From: Lentisphaerota bacterium
Lineage (GTDB): Bacteria > Verrucomicrobiota > Lentisphaeria > Victivallales > Victivallaceae
Assembly: GCA_015061805.1 (NCBI GenBank)
Contig: SUVV01000001.1
Coordinates: forward strand, 1 to 64,000
Length of the DNA: 64,000 nucleotides
Reading direction: 5' to 3'
The position numbers were made by a program, and so were the translations under genes. Shown piece after piece: positions 62,131-64,000 of this stretch. Position 1 is the stretch's first letter. Each line of letters begins with the position of its first letter. The notes beneath the pieces were generated by a model. The model was not told the DNA's origin, made no database searches, and was given only the letters and a program-made list of their open reading frames with translations.

Positions 62131-62541
62131 ATGACTAAATATATTTTCGCTGCCGTTGCCCTGCTTTTTCTCGCTGCCGGGTGCGTTTCCCGTCAGGCGG
62201 AAACGGTTTATGGTGACAAATGTGAGAAAATTTCAGATTCTCAAGCAGCTCATCTGGTAAAATACGCCCGGTACATACTGCTCAACAACGTGCGGAAACA
62301 CAAATTCTCCGCAGTTGAAAAGCGCATTCTGGAAAATGATATCCCGCAAATCCGCTATGAATACCGGGGCGACTGTTTCGGTTCGATGTATATCCAATGG
62401 GAAACTCCCACCCGGCGGCTCGGCATCTGCTTCGACGGAGACCTCAACCAAAATGCACCGGCCAGCGCCATGCTCATCGGTGCTTCCGATGGCAGGAGTT
62501 TCAACACCACCAAACCGGACAAAACCCAACGCGGACGCTGA
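62131..62541 (+). CDS. Small lipoprotein of unknown function
   Basis: A 136-residue protein with lipoprotein signal AVALLFLAAGC (lipidated C18). The mature part has helices (SQAAHLVKYARYILLNNVRKH) then a strand-rich section (IRYEYRGDCFGSMYIQWETPTRRLGICFDGD) with two further cysteines that could pair. No family recognised. ATG follows AAGGAGTACATCT. Lies between recO and lysA in the same direction. Confidence 0.75.
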   Translation: MTKYIFAAVALLFLAAGCVSRQAETVYGDKCEKISDSQAAHLVKYARYILLNNVRKHKFSAVEKRILENDIPQIRYEYRGDCFGSMYIQWETPTRRLGICFDGDLNQNAPASAMLIGASDGRSFNTTKPDKTQRGR

Positions 62542-62570
62542 ACATACAACCAAATGAGGATTCCCCATAT

Positions 62571-63800
62571 ATGATTTCCAATACCCGTTTACTTGAACTT
62601 GCCGCTGAATACGGCACTCCGCTTTTTGTTTATGACGGCTCATTGATGCTGGAACGCTACTATGATCTTTTCAAATTCATCCACAATCCGCGCTTGAAAA
62701 TACACTATGCGCTCAAAGCAAACTACAATCCCGGTCTGCTGGAACTGCTCCGCGATGCCGGAGCCGGTATCGACGCCGTCAGTCCGGCAGAAGTCCGGTT
62801 GGCTCTGCATTTGGGCTATTCTCCCGACCGCATCATCTATACCGCCAACAATATGACCGATGCCGAATACGATCGGGTCGCGGCAACCGGAGTCATCATC
62901 AATATCGGGTCGCTCTCCCGATTGAAAAAGTGTGCAAAAAACTATCCGGGCAGCCGGATTTGCCTGCGCTTCAATCCCGATGTCTGCGACGGCGATAACG
63001 AAAAGACCATGACCGGCGGCGATCTGACAAAATTCGGAATATTGCTCGATGCCGTCGAAGAGGTCAAGGCAATCGTCAAAAGCGGCAATCTTCACATCAT
63101 CGGTCTGCACGAACACACCGGCAGCGGTTTGCAGCATATCGAATCTGTCCTGCAGAGCATGCGGAATCTGATGGCGATAGCCACCAGAGAAAATTTTCCG
63201 GAACTGGAATTTCTCGACTTCGGCGGCGGCTTCAAAGTCCCCTACCGTCCGGACGAAAAACCGGTCGACTATGTCAGTATGGGTCAGCAGATCGATGCGC
63301 TTTTTGATGAATTCTGCCGCAATTACGGCAAAGATCTGATCATGCGCTTTGAACCGGGCAAATACCTCTCTGCTGAATGCGGAACCCTTATCACCGAAGT
63401 CAACACCATCAAGCACAACCGCACCCGCACCATTGCCGGATGCAACTCCGGATTCCCCCAGTTGATCCGTCCGGTGCTTTACGATGCCTATCACCATATT
63501 GAAAATTTGTCCAATCCCGCCGGCGCCCCGCAGGTCTACGACATTTGCGGCAACATCTGCGAAACCGGCGACCGCTTCGCCGAACAGCGCGAACTCCCGG
63601 AAATCCGCGAATACGATCTGCTGGCGATCAGGAATGCCGGTGCTTACTGCTACTCAATGGGTTCAATTTACAACCTGCGCGCCATGCCGACTGAAATCGT
63701 CGTCGTTGACGGCAAAGTAATTCACATCAACAACCGCATGAACGATGAAGATTTGATCAAAAGCGTTCTTGCCCGAACCGGAAAACAGGTGGCAAAATGA
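62571..63800 (+). CDS. lysA: Diaminopimelate decarboxylase
   Basis: A 409-residue fold-type III PLP enzyme converting meso-diaminopimelate to lysine. YGTPLFVYDG, PLP lysine K49 in IHYALKANYNP, GLHEHTGSG, LDFGGGFKVPY, the EPGKYLSAECG motif, and the C-terminal CETGDRFAEQRELP and NAGAYCYSMGS are diagnostic. ATG 62571 follows GAGGATTCCCCATAT. Longer in-frame readings overlap the lipoprotein gene and are rejected. The ATGA overlap with the next gene indicates translational coupling. Confidence 0.95.
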   Translation: MISNTRLLELAAEYGTPLFVYDGSLMLERYYDLFKFIHNPRLKIHYALKANYNPGLLELLRDAGAGIDAVSPAEVRLALHLGYSPDRIIYTANNMTDAEYDRVAATGVIINIGSLSRLKKCAKNYPGSRICLRFNPDVCDGDNEKTMTGGDLTKFGILLDAVEEVKAIVKSGNLHIIGLHEHTGSGLQHIESVLQSMRNLMAIATRENFPELEFLDFGGGFKVPYRPDEKPVDYVSMGQQIDALFDEFCRNYGKDLIMRFEPGKYLSAECGTLITEVNTIKHNRTRTIAGCNSGFPQLIRPVLYDAYHHIENLSNPAGAPQVYDICGNICETGDRFAEQRELPEIREYDLLAIRNAGAYCYSMGSIYNLRAMPTEIVVVDGKVIHINNRMNDEDLIKSVLARTGKQVAK

Positions 63801-64000
63801 ATAAACTGACCGGTGTTCTCGACCCGCAGCCGGGCAATCTGGCATTTGCGCTTTTTGAAAATGACCGTTTGCTCTTTGTGGAAAACTGCCAGATGCACGG
63901 CAGAGATGCCGCGATACTTCCGGACTTCATCGCCGGAAAACTGGCTGAAAGAAATTTGAAAATCAACGATGTTCTCAACTGGACCATCGGTTCCGGCCCC
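63797..64000 (+). CDS. tsaB: tRNA threonylcarbamoyladenosine biosynthesis protein TsaB, 5' part only
   Basis: The first 68 codons are in the window; the gene runs off the right end. MNKLTGVLDPQPGNLAFALFENDRLLFVENCQMHGRDAAILPDFI and NDVLNWTIGSGP follow the TsaB/YeaZ pattern (an actin-like first strand-turn-strand, then the loop leading into GxGPGSFTGLR). The usual IDTSTP at the first turn reads LDPQPG here, so this copy is divergent. Start overlaps the lysA stop (ATGA). Confidence 0.65.
   Translation, partial: MNKLTGVLDPQPGNLAFALFENDRLLFVENCQMHGRDAAILPDFIAGKLAERNLKINDVLNWTIGSGP

Noticed and set aside
62397-62570. Longer in-frame start for lysA inside the lipoprotein gene
   Set aside because: The extension has no similarity to diaminopimelate decarboxylases, and a good ribosome-binding site precedes ATG 62571.
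1-64000. tRNA or rRNA genes
   Set aside because: No GGTTCRANNCC-type arm with a matching acceptor stem and no rRNA-like stretch was noticed in the intergenic regions; a dedicated scan was not possible.

Overview
The window reads as chromosome of a gut-type or anaerobic Lentisphaerota (Victivallales-like) bacterium of the PVC superphylum. The pointers are a prepilin-like protein with a DG-type C-terminus, four large secreted DUF4838 glycan-associated proteins, a tandem DUF3857/transglutaminase protein, and a 33-residue Arg/Lys-rich protein of a kind I recall from PVC genomes. No rRNA, tRNA, CRISPR array, phage or plasmid gene is visible. The assignment rests on protein families recognised by eye, not on a marker-gene search.

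Layout. 1-6.4 kb (mostly minus strand): a truncated beta-helix protein, a pseudopilin-like protein, an AraC regulator, then a minus-strand run ispF - GT39-like membrane glycosyltransferase - comEC, preceded by the 33-aa gene. 6.5-22.1 kb (plus strand): the double transglutaminase protein with a metallo-hydrolase, then pyrK-pyrD-mrp-DUF4349 lipoprotein-membrane glycosyltransferase, a DUF4838 protein, a HAD phosphatase and a sodium:solute symporter. 22.2-27.7 kb (minus strand): a tandem-HTH regulator heading a small membrane protein-uppP-proC-GT2 run, then glutamine synthetase I. 27.9-35.2 kb (plus strand): three consecutive DUF4838-type proteins, the last two an obvious tandem duplication. 35.2-35.6 kb: a non-coding, mobile-element-like block of nested inverted repeats. 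35.6-46.2 kb (minus strand): an EamA transporter, then proB-miaB-isomerase and pyrR-pyrB-pyrC-M20 peptidase-hemW-truA-small protein, mostly overlapping or a few bases apart. 46.4-49.4 kb (plus strand): an extremely acidic zinc-ribbon protein, a metallophosphoesterase and a glycerol-1-phosphate dehydrogenase-like enzyme. 49.4-59.8 kb (minus strand): glutamine synthetase III-prmA, then CBM48-glgP-glgA-glgB, and a secreted protein upstream. 60.0-64.0 kb (plus strand): gatB-recO-lipoprotein-lysA-tsaB (cut by the window end).

How it fits together. Pyrimidine synthesis is split over two loci (pyrKD, pyrRBC) with hairpins in both leaders and the PyrR regulator encoded here. Glycogen metabolism forms one operon. 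The DUF4838 proteins, a symporter and an AraC regulator suggest scavenging of host or dietary glycans, but the substrate cannot be read from sequence. Promoters are unusually regular: many intergenic regions carry a TTGnnn box, a 16-18 base spacer and TATATT or a close variant.

The most unusual stretch is 35.24-35.58 kb: a putative MITE-like element with perfect 12-bp outer inverted repeats enclosing a series of five hairpins, four of them joined by an invariant TGAAGC linker although the stems differ completely, followed by a perfect 23-bp palindrome.
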